DNA of 64,000 nucleotides, from NCBI GenBank assembly GCA_017311185.1, contig JAESUZ010005528.1, positions 1,364,001-1,428,000 on the forward strand, read 5' to 3'. Both the position numbers and the translations under genes were made by a program. The first letter of the stretch is position 1; each line of letters begins with the position of its first letter. A model generated the notes under the pieces. The model made no database searches. It was given only the letters and a program-made list of their open reading frames with translations, and was not told the DNA's origin. The DNA is from Proteles cristata cristata (lineage: Eukaryota; Chordata; Mammalia; Carnivora; Hyaenidae). This document shows positions 44,891-54,764 of the stretch, in pieces.

Positions 44891-46429
44891 TAGTAAAGGA
44901 GGCTCACAGGAAAGAAAGATATAATAGGGAAGACTGGATTTTCCCTACAAAAGAAGGAAAACTGAGGGGTTTTTTTCCTATTTGGAAATGACAGGTTTTC
45001 TGTACTAATTATATTTTTCTGATGCATTTAAAATAAGCATCAACTATTAAATTGAACAATCTTTATATATGAAACATTTAGAATAATCTTATACCACACT
45101 TTGTACCAACTGGCCAAGAGGTTGGTACAATCTTAAATGTGTATTTTCTAGAAAATTCATTATATTTCAAAGCTGATCTTTTGCCTGGCTCCAGCACTCA
45201 CAAATTTGGATCTTGTCAGGATCCCCCAGTTGTACAAATTCCAGAAAGCTTAATCAAAGTGACAAATCTTACAAGACAACCGTGGAAAGTCAGAATGCCA
45301 ATTCTAGAAAATGTGATAAAAACCACAATTGCTAGGCAGCCCAGGAGCTCACATCAGTATTCCCGGAACACTCTCTCCCTGGAATAACTAACAACCAAAA
45401 GGTTTCTTCTTGAGTGTGGGAACAGGGCGAGGTTGCCAAGGCATGACAGTCAAGAGCCACCAGCCTGGAGCAAGCACCCCTCTCTCTCTGGGGTGACTTG
45501 GATGTCACTTTTCAGCACATATAAAGTCAATTCCATTTCTGCTCTCACCTCCCAGGGGCATTTCCACATCCAGGGCCAGGAGGTGGGGGATAGAATAACA
45601 TATTATTGATTTCATTTGCTTGGTGGGGGGGAATACTGACACCCATCGAAGGGCATTAGTGATTCTAATAAATGGCAGGGCCATAAATCTCTCACAGATC
45701 TGTCTAATTATAAAGTGCATGGTCTTTTTTTCCCATTATGTTCTATGTCTTCACTAACTGTTTAGGCTAACTTCTCCCATCTACTTCAGTTCTCTGAAAG
45801 TCAGTTGCAAAGCTGTAAAAGGATGTTATTATTTTTTTTTATTTGCCACTTCAGTCATTCAGAAGATATAAAAACTGAATTCTTGAGAATGACTGGTTCT
45901 ATCATGGAGGGTTGAGCCATTACAGGCCATCTCTTCTGCTGACTAAAATGAAAAATTCTGTATAAAACACACAAAAAAACCCTACCCAAGGATGTTAACA
46001 AATAAAAGCAGACAGATTAAGGATGGATGTCCACATTTAGAGAAGTGACTGCTTGGGTGAGTTTCCCTGTTTTCTTTTTTCTTTTGGCAGCTTCTCACAC
46101 AGAGCTGGGAAATGGTGGCAGCATTGCAGGCAGCTAATGCTTGAGTGAAAACCCTTCATTTTGAGCCACAGAAGCCAGGGTAAGAGCCCTCTTTAGCTAG
46201 AGAGAAGCTGCCTTTGGTGGAGAAAGCCATGGGGGAAATTTCCTCATTCTGCATGACATCTGCTCATTCTCAAGCATATGGCTGGACTCAGAAGATGCAT
46301 GTCACCCACAGACCAGCATGGCACTGCTTAGGGATCGGACCTGGGATTTGGCTGCCTCCCATCGAAGTCAGGACAGAACTTTCCATTTGAATCTAACCAG
46401 GTTGATTACCTGCTACAATAAAAGCACCT
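44891..46429. other. Non-coding stretch; right part may be L1 5' sequence
   Basis: Contains a perfect 10-bp-arm hairpin at 45101-45130. Bases 45890-46430 lead without a break into the L1M body and could be its 5' UTR, but I cannot match them to a consensus. No gene. Confidence 0.45.
45101..45130. repeat. Hairpin with 10-bp arms
   Basis: ttgtaccaac (45101-45110), a 10-bp loop, then gttggtacaa (45121-45130). The arms are perfect complements. Confidence 0.95.
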
Positions 46430-48103
46430 ACCTTCCCCAGAAGATTATAACCAGACCCCGAGTCTAACCATCATAACATTCAAAATGTTCAGGTTACAAT
46501 TCAAAATTAGTCAGTGTGCAATAAAGCACAGATACACACACACACAGACACACACAGACACACACACACAGACATACACACACACACACAAACACCAGAA
46601 ATCAGCCCCTAGAAAACCCAGATGTTGGAATTATTATGAGAGCAACTATTAACAACTATGTTCCACAAGGTAACGGAAAATGCACCTGAGGTGAACAGAA
46701 ATGTGTAAGTTCCTAGCTGAAAAATAGGAATCCTAAAAAAGACCTAAGTTGAGATTTTAGAACTGAAAAATAAAACCTCTGAAAAAGTTTTAAAAACCCA
46801 CTGGATGGACTTAAGAAGGGAGATAAAAGAAGGGAGTCAATGAACATTAAGGTACAAAAATAAAATGATCTAATCTAAAAAACAGGGAAATTTAAAAAAA
46901 AGAAAGAAAAGAAAACAGAGCCTCAGAGACCAATGAGAAAATCAAAACACCCTACATGTTAGTCATTGGAATCTCAGGAAAGAAAAAGTGATGGAAGAAA
47001 GAAAATATTGAGCAAGATAATGCCTGAAAAATTCCCACATTTGGTGGTAAAAGATATAAATGTACAGATTCAAGAAACTGTGGGATCCAAAACAGAAGAT
47101 ATTCAAGCAAAGTGACAGATTGACAATACATCATGAAACAGCAATGAAAGGTAGAATAAAGAGAAAGAGAAAAATGTAAAGGCAACTACAGAAAAATGAC
47201 ATATTATGTACAAGGATACAATGATTTAAGAGACTGGGTTTCTCATGAGAAAATATTGAAGCAAAAAGACTGTGAAATAGTATCTTAAAAGCGCTAAAAG
47301 AAAAGAACTTTCAACTCAGCAATCCATATCGAGCAGAAATAGCTTTCAGGCATGACAGTGACAATGACGACAATCTCAGGAAAAGAAACTAAGAGGATTT
47401 GATGCCAGCAGAATTCAAAATGCTAAAGCAAGTTCTGCAGGCTGAAGGGAAATGATATCAAGGGGAACCATGCATCTCCAGGAATGAAGGAAAAGAACAG
47501 AAATGGTCAGTATCTGGGTACACACAAAATCATAAATTAGAAAACATATATGACTTGAGAATAAAAATCCTAATATAGTCAGATGAGGTTTTCAATGCAC
47601 AGAGTTATGATCTGTTTGACAGCAGTGACTTCAAGGCCAATTGTGGAGTCTTTGTATTAATAAAGCTGCAGCGTGTCTCCATTTTACTTGAAGGGGTTCA
47701 ACCCTCCCTCTAAGTGGACTCTGAAATTGTAGCGACTGAAATAATGCCCACAGAGAGAGCCAAAATGTCAAAACATCAGAAATAACTGGAATATCAGAAA
47801 GTATTCAAACATTCGAAACAAATAAACAGGAATCAAGGGTAAGAGAAAAAAAATGATTGCTCTAAATTGAGTCATATCAATTGCATTAAGTATAAATTAT
47901 CTAATCTGAACAATGAAAAGACAAATGATCAAATTTGATTAAAAAAAAAAAAGGAAGACTCACTATATGCTGTCACCAGGAAATCTACTTTAATATAAAA
48001 ATATACCCATTAAAAAAGTAACAGTAAAAAACGATATAGCATGTGAACATTAATTAAAAGAAAGTTGGACTAGCTATTCATAGCAGATAAAATAACTTTA
48101 AAA
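46430..48103 (+). mobile_element. Old L1 (L1M4/HAL1-like), ORF1 region to start of ORF2, plus strand
   Basis: 'aaccatcataacattcaaaatgttcaggttacaattcaaaatt', 'gatgttggaattattatgagagcaactatt', 'ccactggatggacttaag', 'acagagcctcagagacc', 'gtcattggaatctcagg', 'aatgcctgaaaaattcccacatttggtgg', 'aatgctaaagcaagttctgcaggctgaagggaaatgatatcaagggg' and 'tactttacttg'-like text run in L1M order through ORF1. By 47960-48090 ('ctatatgctgtcaccaggaaatctact...aaagttggactagctattca') it reaches the endonuclease part of ORF2. Many stops and indels; no frame survives. A CA/CAGA microsatellite sits at 46532-46592. Confidence 0.88.
46532..46592. repeat. (CA)n microsatellite with GA interruptions
   Basis: acacacacacacagacacac..., about 60 bp, within the old L1. 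Directly read. Confidence 0.95.
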
Positions 48104-48315
48104 AAAACTTTTAATGCTTATTTATTTTTGAGAGAGAGAGCAAGTGTGAGTTGGGGAGGGGCGGAGGAAGAGGGAGAGACAGAATCCAAACCAGGCTCCA
48201 GGCTCCATGCTGTCAGCACAGAGCCTGTGGTGGGGCTCGAACCCACCTACGAACCATGAGATCGTGACCTGAGCCAAAGTCAGACGTTCAATCAACTGAG
48301 CCACCCAGGTGCCCC
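48104..48315 (-). mobile_element. CAN-SINE (felid type), minus strand, inside L1
   Basis: T-rich tail, GA tract, 'ggctccatgctgtcagcacagagcctg', 'ggggctcgaacccacctacg' and a reversed head ending 'gagccacccaggtgcccc'. It splits the L1 in the '...agataaaataactt | aataaagtagacttt...' stretch, so the L1 is older. Confidence 0.97.
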
Positions 48316-48921
48316 AATAAAGTAGACTTTAAAACAAACAAGATTACGAGGGATAAAGAAGGACAATTAAGGAGGAATAACTAAAAGTCTGAATGAGTGT
48401 GCACCTCAACAGAGCTTAAAAATATTAAATCAGAAACTGTCAGAACTAAAAGGAGAAATAGCCCAATCTACAATTATAGCTGGAGATTTCAGCTCTTCTC
48501 TCAGTAATCAATACAACAAGTTGACAGAAAATCAGTAATGATAATAGAGGACTTGAACATTAACTACCACCTTAACCTAATTGATATTTATGTAACACAC
48601 CACCCAACAAATGCAAAACTTATACTCCTTTCTGGTGCAACAATCATAATAATATTCTAGATAAGAACACAGATCAGAATAAATTTAGAAAAGGAAAATC
48701 AGATAAAGCCTATCCTCTAACATAACATAATTAAAGTAGAAACCAATAACAGAAATATGTCAGGAAAATCCCACCCCCCCAAATTGAAAAGAAAAGGATT
48801 CTAAATAACCCAGGGCTTTAAATAAGAATGCACAAGGAAAAATAGGGGAAAGAATTAACTGAAAGAATATAAAACTACAACACACAAAATTCTTGGGATA
48901 AAGCTTAAAAAATACAGAGAA
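48316..48921 (+). mobile_element. Old L1 (same copy), ORF2 endonuclease region, plus strand
   Basis: 'aaagtagactttaaaacaaac', 'ataaagaaggacaattaagg', 'gtgcacctcaacagagcttaaaaatattaaatcag', 'actaaaaggagaaatagcccaatctacaattatagctggagatttcagc' and 'taattgatatttatgtaac' continue ORF2 directly from the part left of the SINE. Confidence 0.9.
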
Positions 48922-49128
48922 GGGGTGCCTGGGTGGCTCAGTCTGTTAAGCATCCGACTTCGGCTCGGGTCATGATCTCACGGTTCATGAGTTCAAGCCT
49001 TGCATCCGGCTCCCTGCAGACAGCTCAGAGACTGGAGCCTGCTTCAGATTCTGTGTCTCCCTCTCTCTCTGCCTTTACCCCGCTCACAGTCTCTCTCTCT
49101 CTGTCTCCCAAAAATAGAGAAACATTTA
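48922..49128 (+). mobile_element. CAN-SINE (felid type), plus strand, inside L1
   Basis: Near-consensus head 'ggggtgcctgggtggctcag', 'gacagctcagagactggagcctgc' body, TC tract and tail. A perfect 15-bp duplication, aaaaaatacagagaa, lies at 48907-48921 and 49129-49143. The duplicated bases belong to the L1. Confidence 0.97.
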
Positions 49129-49143
49129 AAAAAATACAGAGAA

Positions 49144-50510
49144 ATTTACCAAATTTTAAATTGATTATGAAACTAATCATTTAAATCACCTTTGCAAACT
49201 ACTAGAAGTAGACCAAATTTAACCCAAGGCAGACAGAAGAAGAAGAAGATAATACAGATTAGAACAGAAATCAATAAATTGCAAATGAAAAAACAATAGA
49301 ATAAATCCATAGAAACAAAAACTGATTTTTTGAAAAGATAAAGAAATTCGACATTCGTTTACAGAGACTTAGGAAAACAAGAGGAAGAATATGAGACAGT
49401 GTATATCAGTACGCTTCCTACAGGCACTAAAAGGGTAACAATGGAATATTACAAAAGATTTTATGCCCAGCAATTTGAAACTAAGATGAAATGGGTAACA
49501 TGAATGGCCTTAAATATATAAAGGAAATTCAATTCATAGTTACAATCATTCTACAAAGAAAACTCCAGGCCCTTCTGTAAATTCTACCGTGCATTGGGAA
49601 AAATAATACCAATTTTGCACTAACTCTTTCAACAAGTAGAGGGGAACATTTCCCAAGTTGTTTTATGAGGCCAGTGTCACCTTGATACCAAATCTAAAAA
49701 ATAATTACAAGGGGGGAGGGGCAGGGAGGACACAGAAATCTTAGCAAATTAAACTCACCTATATATAAAAAAGACAATAAGATATGACCAAGTGGTGTTT
49801 TATTACATAAATGCCTGCCTTGTTCCATAGTTTAAAGCCGATTAGAATAAATTAGAAATTTATTTCTAAGTAAATAAATAAGTAACAGATACTACGAGCT
49901 GGAACTTGTCTAAGTTACTGTTGAGAATGTGGAAAGGCTAACACTAAGCCTGAAAATATTTAGACAGTTTCTTATGAAGTTAAACACATACTTATTATGT
50001 GACCCAACAATTCCACTCCGTACACAAAAGATATGAAAATTTATATTCACGTAAAAACCTGCAAGAAGATGTTTTTGGCCACTTCACTAATGAGCTACAA
50101 AAACTCGGAAAAAAAGCAAATGTTCTTAAACTTGTGAATGGATAAACAAATGGCAGTCCTTCCAAAGACCAGAGTATCAGCCAGCATGGATGGATCTCAC
50201 ATGCATTATTTCAACTAATCGAAGCCAGATTTTTTTTTTTAAAGCCATATAGTACCTGTTTCATCTGTATAACATTCTGGAAAAGATGATGTTTTAGGAA
50301 CAGAAAGCAAATCAGTGGTTCACAAGATGAGGTGGAGCCAGGGATTGGTTACAAAGAGGTCTGTAGGAATTGGGGGAAACAGGTGGGTGACGGAACTATC
50401 TTTTGTCTTGATTGTTGCCGCTGTCATATGAATGTATGTTTTTGGCGAAACATAGAGTGGACCTTATTGCATGTAAATTTTAGTTTAACGAAACAATAAC
50501 AAATGAGTCA
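49144..50510 (+). mobile_element. Old L1 (same copy), ORF2 middle to 3' end, plus strand
   Basis: 'ccaaatttaacccaaggcagacagaagaagaag', 'aatacagattagaacagaaatcaataaattgc', 'gcccagcaatttg', 'gaaaactccaggccc', 'ttttatgaggccagtgtcaccttgatacc' (RT region) and 'gaccaagtggtgttttatta' run in ORF2 order. Sequence then jumps to the C-terminal part ('gttaaacacatacttattatgtgacccaacaattccactcc') and a 3' UTR-like end ('cagtggttcacaagatgagg...gtcttgattgttgccgctgtcatatgaatgtatg'). The later RT domain is missing, so there was an internal deletion near 49830. Confidence 0.85.
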
Positions 50511-50668
50511 GAATTATGGATATGTATTTGAAGTTGATCAGCCACAGAAACAGAAAAAATAAAATCACAGAAACAAATATTGGGATCCAAGCATCACTCA
50601 TGACAGAGGAGTTTTAACTAATGAATGTTGAGTGTTCTTGGCATCGGGCATTTAATTGTCTAACTTGG

Positions 50669-50885
50669 AGGCACCTGGGTGGCTCAGTCAGTTTAGCGGC
50701 CGACTTAGGCTCAGGTCATGATCTCACGGTTGCGTGGGTTTGAGCCCCTGCTGACAGCTAGCTCAGAGCCGCAGACTGCTTCAGATTCTGTGTCTCCCTC
50801 TCTCTCTGACCCTCCCCTGCTCACGCTGTCACTCTCCCTCAGAAATAAACAAAAAAAAAAAACATTAAAAAATAAAAATTAAAAA
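50669..50885 (+). mobile_element. CAN-SINE (felid type), plus strand
   Basis: Head 'gcacctgggtggctcagtca', a shortened middle ('gagcccctgctgacagctag' lacks the cgtcgggctctg part), TC tract and A-rich tail. A perfect 15-bp duplication, aattgtctaacttgg, lies at 50654-50668 and 50886-50900. Confidence 0.97.
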
Positions 50886-51019
50886 AATTGTCTAACTTGG
50901 CCATTTCCCAACTCTGGTGGGAGACCAGGTATCACTTTGTGGTGACATTAGCAGTTTTATGATGTTTTCTTTCTTAATATTAATGAATATTCTAGATAAA
51001 ACAAAATAGGTGACCGGAA

Positions 51020-51088
51020 GTAGAAGGAAAGGGGGAAATGGAAGGAGAAAAAAGAGAAGAGAGAAGAAAAAAGAAAAGGAGAGGATGC
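51020..51088. repeat. GA-rich low-complexity tract
   Basis: Purine-only stretch (gaaggaaagggggaaatggaaggagaaaaaagagaag...). Directly abuts the start of an LTR. Confidence 0.85.
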
Positions 51089-51545
51089 TGTGGGGGAAGA
51101 AGACTTTCCCCTGCCTTAGAATCTTTTTAGCAGACTGAGAATCAAATCAACATCAGGCAGGTTAACAGGATAAAATCAAATGTAATAGCTTACGTACAGG
51201 GCACCCACACAGACATGAGACTCTAAGACAACATGAGGCTTATATCAGCTCAGGAGAGGAAGAGGTCTGAGGATTGGAAGGGAAGGAAGGCCGTTAGCAG
51301 GAAGGTAAAAGGAGATGACTTGAAAAACAAAGGTTGCCCTATTGTGCGGGTAAGTTTCTTTGTTGAAGGGGTGTCTGTGAATAGCCTTCTTCCTAAGCCT
51401 GCTCTCCTTACCAGGGTAAATTTGGGCCCTTGAAGGGGAGGCAGGGAGCTTTCTCTGCATCTGCTGGGGTTTTATTACTTTTAACTCAAAACAATCTTTA
51501 TACCAAAGTGGCCCATCTTGGGGCAGCCTGTTGTTGGCCCCTACA
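51089..51545 (-). mobile_element. Probable solo LTR, minus strand
   Basis: About 457 bp with imperfect inverted ends TGTRGGGG...CCCCYACA, as LTRs have. Read on the minus strand it starts TGTAGGGGCC, carries a TATA-like GATATAAG (complement at 51239-51248) and ends ...CCCCCACA. No internal retroviral sequence flanks it. The 118-codon minus-strand frame is the LTR read through. No target duplication was found; the family is not named. Confidence 0.65.
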
Positions 51546-51584
51546 CTACTCTGTATAACTTTATACCAATAAAGTTGACAGCTC

Positions 51585-52215
51585 TGATGAAATGGACACA
51601 TTTATTGAAAATTACAATTTATCACAAGTGACAAGAGGAAAGAAGAAAAAAGACAAAGATTCTATATCCATTAAAGAAAATGAGTTTGTTGTCGAAAACA
51701 CCACTCTCCATTACAAACACACACAAATCAAAAACAAAAACAAAATCTTTCAGACCCAGATGGTTTCACCGGGAAATTCTATAAAACACTCAAGGGAGAA
51801 ATGACCCCAATCTTACACAAACTATTTAAAGAAACTGAGGAGGCAAGAAAGCGCTAAAACCCTACTGCCAAAGACGTCACTAAAAACAAACAAACAAAAC
51901 CCTTAACGTAAGTATCTCTCATAAACATACACATAACAATTTTTAACAATATATTAGCATAAAATTAACATATATCGTAACCAACTAGGGTGTATCCCAG
52001 GCATGGAAAGTTTAATTAGCAATTGAAAAGCAATGTAATGTGTTTCATTAACATAATAAAGAAAAACCCTGTATGACCATTTCAATAGAAGAAGGAAAAC
52101 ATTTGAAAAGTTTAATACCCATTCATAATAAAGCCAGCATGTAACACTATAACGGGGAAATGCCCTGAAATATAAAAGTACCATAAATATATGAGATGTT
52201 CCTATTATTACTGAG
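51585..52215 (+). mobile_element. Old L1 ORF2 (RT region) fragment, plus strand
   Basis: 'gatgaaatggacacatttattg', 'atatccattaaagaaaatgagtttgttgtcg', 'cagacccagatggtttcaccgggaaattctataaaacactcaaggg', 'ccaatcttacacaaactatttaaag', 'caactagggtgtatcccaggcatgg', 'aaccctgtatgaccatttcaatagaag' is the L1 RT region in order, with frameshifts. It covers about the segment missing from the L1 that ends at 50510, and an LTR and a SINE lie between. It might be a displaced part of the same element, but I cannot show that. Confidence 0.85.
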
Positions 52216-52370
52216 TATAGGCTTCAGTTAGGGGAGTGGGACTTCTTTGATCGATGTTGACATTAATCAAGAGTCGATTTTTCTCTGACTCTCTCGTAAA
52301 TATCCTAGTCAAGAAGGAATTTTATTTCAATTTGAAGAAATTTAACTTTAATTTGTTTGGTTTGTTTTGT

Positions 52371-52812
52371 TGTGTTAGACCACCATTTGCAAAGGAGAAT
52401 CACCGAGGACAAAGCCCACAAGACAAAAGGAGTTGGTTATTCAGGTTTATTTTAGTCCGGCCGGAAGGCCCCGCCCAAGCACCCAAAAAGTCCTCTGAAG
52501 AGCGCCCCGCTGAACCATAGATCAGGGTTTATATAGGGAGAGGGGCGAAGCCACTGTGCAGAAGTGAGAATTTTGCAGTTAGAGGTGGGGGTTGCTTAAC
52601 AGTTGCTTGAAGAACATGTTTGACCAGTTTAATCACAATGTTCACTAAAGATTTACATCTCAGGGGCTTGCTGCAGCCAGGAGGAGCTAGGTTGCTCAAC
52701 CCCTGACCTTTTACCTGAATAGAGTTTGAGATCAAACAATGGTTGATATCCTCATTTGCAAGCCCCTCACCTTTTGGCCCAAGGGAGTTTTTACAGTAGT
52801 AAATGACTGACA
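52371..52812 (-). mobile_element. Solo LTR (ERV1-like), minus strand
   Basis: Read on the minus strand: TGTCAGTC start, TATA box CTATATAAAC (plus coordinates 52527-52536), GC-rich R region, AATAAA (complement at 52446-52451) and an end CTAACA/CA. The spacing of TATA to polyadenylation signal (about 80 bp) is that of an LTR. No gag-pol-env sequence adjoins. Flanks show no matching duplication, so the boundary may be off by a few bases or the insertion rearranged. Confidence 0.82.
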
Positions 52813-52914
52813 CTGAGCTTGACAGAAAAGATTATGGCAGCATGAATATTGTCTACAACTTAGAGCAGTTAGGATCCTCTCTCTCCCTCTTCCCCCATCC
52901 ACCCCATCTGTCTC
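52813..52914. other. Spacer between two opposed LTRs
   Basis: About 100 bp, partly CT-rich (52878-52910). No recognisable repeat. Confidence 0.5.
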
Positions 52915-52918
52915 AAGA

Positions 52919-53568
52919 TGTAGAGCCAAAAATTAAGTCCTCCATTAAAAGAAACCTCGGGCTGCACATAGCCCCAGGCCTAAATAAACTTAACCAGCTT
53001 TTCCACTTCTGAGCAAATGCCTGCGCTGCGGGGAGCTAACACCTAACCAGCTCTCTCTGCTTCTGTAACAAAGCTTAAGGCTCGCTTCCCCGCCGCCGGA
53101 TTGCCCAAGGGACTAGCCCCCTGGGGGCAGCCACTCCCAAAAGGCCAGCAGCCACCCCCCACCTTGCTGAGAGAAGGGCCTGGAGAGAGAGATGTTAACC
53201 TGTTAGTCGCCAAACAAGACTTAAAACTCGCTCTATGATAGACTGAATTCAAAGGTATCCCAAATGTTGTAATTAGATCCAGCCAAACCTGATGGCGGGA
53301 ACCAATCAGATACGGTATATGTTCACATTTGAATGTTAACCAATGGCAAACTTGTAACCATGGAAATCTGTCCCTCCCCATGACTTGTTTACTTCTGTCT
53401 ATAAAAAGGCTGCAGAGGCTTTGTTCAGGGCCTCTCAGCGTCACCGGCAACGAGTGACTGCGTGGAGGACCGGGTTCGAACCTGCAAATAAACAACCCTT
53501 GCCGCTTGGCTTTGACTCTGGTCTCTGGTGGTCTGTTTTTGGGGTTCTCTCGAATTCTGGGCATTTCA
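52919..53568 (+). mobile_element. Solo LTR (gammaretrovirus-like ERV1), plus strand
   Basis: 650 bp starting TGTAGAGCC and ending GCATTTCA, bounded by a 4-bp duplication aaga (52915-52918 and 53569-53572), the size typical of gammaretroviruses. U3 has two CCAAT boxes (53302-53306, 53340-53344) and TATA box tataaaaagg (53400-53409). AATAAA lies at 53487-53492 in R/U5. The sequence after the right end has no primer-binding site, so it is a solo LTR. It is the most CpG-rich part of the window, which suggests a young or recently unmethylated insertion. The 173-codon minus-strand frame (53043-53564) is not viral and not a gene. Confidence 0.88.
53400..53409 (+). promoter_or_regulatory. LTR TATA box
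   Basis: tataaaaagg, about 80 bp upstream of the AATAAA at 53487, with CCAAT boxes 55-100 bp upstream. Expected core promoter of the solo LTR; activity is inferred. Confidence 0.7.
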
Positions 53569-53729
53569 AAGAGAAAATCGCTGGTAATAATGACTTTACT
53601 GGTCAGGAAAGAAATAAACCATGAATATGGGAGGCTGTTTTGCCTTAAATGATATTCTTTTTGATCTCATCGTATAACCAAAGACAAATTATAAGAAAAA
53701 CAGAGCATTTTTTTTTGCCTGAAAACTGA

Positions 53730-54267
53730 TGTGGGAAACAAATGCAAATGAAAACTTAGGTTTCCTTCTTGCCTGGAGCCCACTGACAAGTCCTTGAAAT
53801 AGGCAGAGTGACCTTGCTCTTGCTAAGGGCAAAAGGTAATCTTAGCTCAACCCCCAACCCCAGGATTCTGTGAGTCTTCTTTAGCACAGGAAAATCCCTT
53901 TGGGAACTTCATTTATTTCTACCTCTCCATCCCCAGAAATAAGTTAACAATCATTCTGCAAACATATGGCCCACTGATAGACATCTAAAGGGTCTCATGA
54001 CTAAGATTATACTAGACTTAGTGAATGACCTTGTCCTAACAACAGCTGGCCCTTCAAGGTCCTGGAAACCTTGCTTCCAAACTCCTTAGAGGCTTACCCT
54101 ATCCATGAGCCCCTCCCAACTTGAAAGTATATAATCAGTCAACCTTTACAAGCCCAGGGCAGCTCTTTCTGCCCACGGCTCCTGTCCCTATGCTTCAGTA
54201 AAACCACCTTTTTGCACAGAAGATGTCTCACAAATTCCTTCTTGGCCATCAGCTCCGAATTCCAACA
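53730..54267 (+). mobile_element. Solo LTR (ERV-like), plus strand
   Basis: Begins about TGTGGGA and ends TCCAACA, which are near-inverted. It contains an octamer-like atgcaaat (53741-53748), TATA box tatataa (54128-54134), then a 'gcccagggcagctctttctgcccacggctcctgtcccta' R-like region and a 'tgtctcacaaattccttcttggccatcagctccgaattcc' U5-like end. No internal viral sequence adjoins. If it instead starts at 53716, a tttt run would flank both sides. Family not named. Confidence 0.72.
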
Positions 54268-54354
54268 TTTTCTACGTCAAAGACTGACCAAGATTTTTAA
54301 CATATCAAAGCCAGGGCGGATGAAGGTGCAGGAGACATTTTTTCTCTTGCACAG

Positions 54355-54480
54355 TGATGGTGAGGGTTTAAACTGGCAAACCCCCTGAGGGAAGGGCAGA
54401 GTTTAGCAAAGCATAGTGATGGCCTTTAAACCAAGTTGCCTGTCCTCTGATCCAGGAATTTCATTTTTAGGAATTTGTCT
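54355..54480 (+). mobile_element. Old L1 ORF2-end fragment, plus strand
   Basis: 'ttaaaccaagttgcctgtcctctgatccaggaatttcatttttaggaatttgtcttagtaagg' matches the L1 'tttgacccagcaattccacttctaggaatttatcctaagg' segment. Confidence 0.65.
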
Positions 54481-54724
54481 TAGTAAGGAATGAGAAAACG
54501 GACTCTTAACTATAGAGAACAAATTGATGGTTGCCTGAGGGGAGGTGAGTTGGGGAATGGGTGAAATAGGTGATGGGGAGTAGAGCGTACACTTGTCCTG
54601 GTGAGTACTGAGTAGTGTATAGATTGTTAAATCACTCTGTTGTATACCTGAAACTAATATAATACAGTGTGTTAACGATACTGGATTTTTTTAAAAAAAT
54701 GAATAAATGAATGAATGAATGAAA
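54481..54724 (+). mobile_element. Carnivore L1 3' UTR, plus strand
   Basis: 'gaaaacggactcttaactatagagaacaaattgatggttgcctgaggggaggtgagttggggaatgggtgaaataggtgatggggag', 'cttgtcctggtgagtactgagtagtgtatagattgttaaatcactctgttgtatacctgaaactaatataatacagtgtgttaac' then an A-rich/(TGAA)n end: a sense carnivore L1 3' UTR. Confidence 0.92.
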
Positions 54725-54764
54725 ATTTTCAAAAGATATAGCCTCCCAAAAATAAAAAAATAAA

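Noticed and set aside
53471..53480. ggttcgaacc in the LTR as a tRNA T-arm
   Set aside because: Isolated motif inside an LTR R/U5 region, with no A box or acceptor stem.
53043..53564. Longest open frame of the window (173 codons, minus strand)
   Set aside because: It lies antisense across a solo LTR whose GC-rich sequence lacks stop codons. There is no domain and no start context; it is an LTR shadow.
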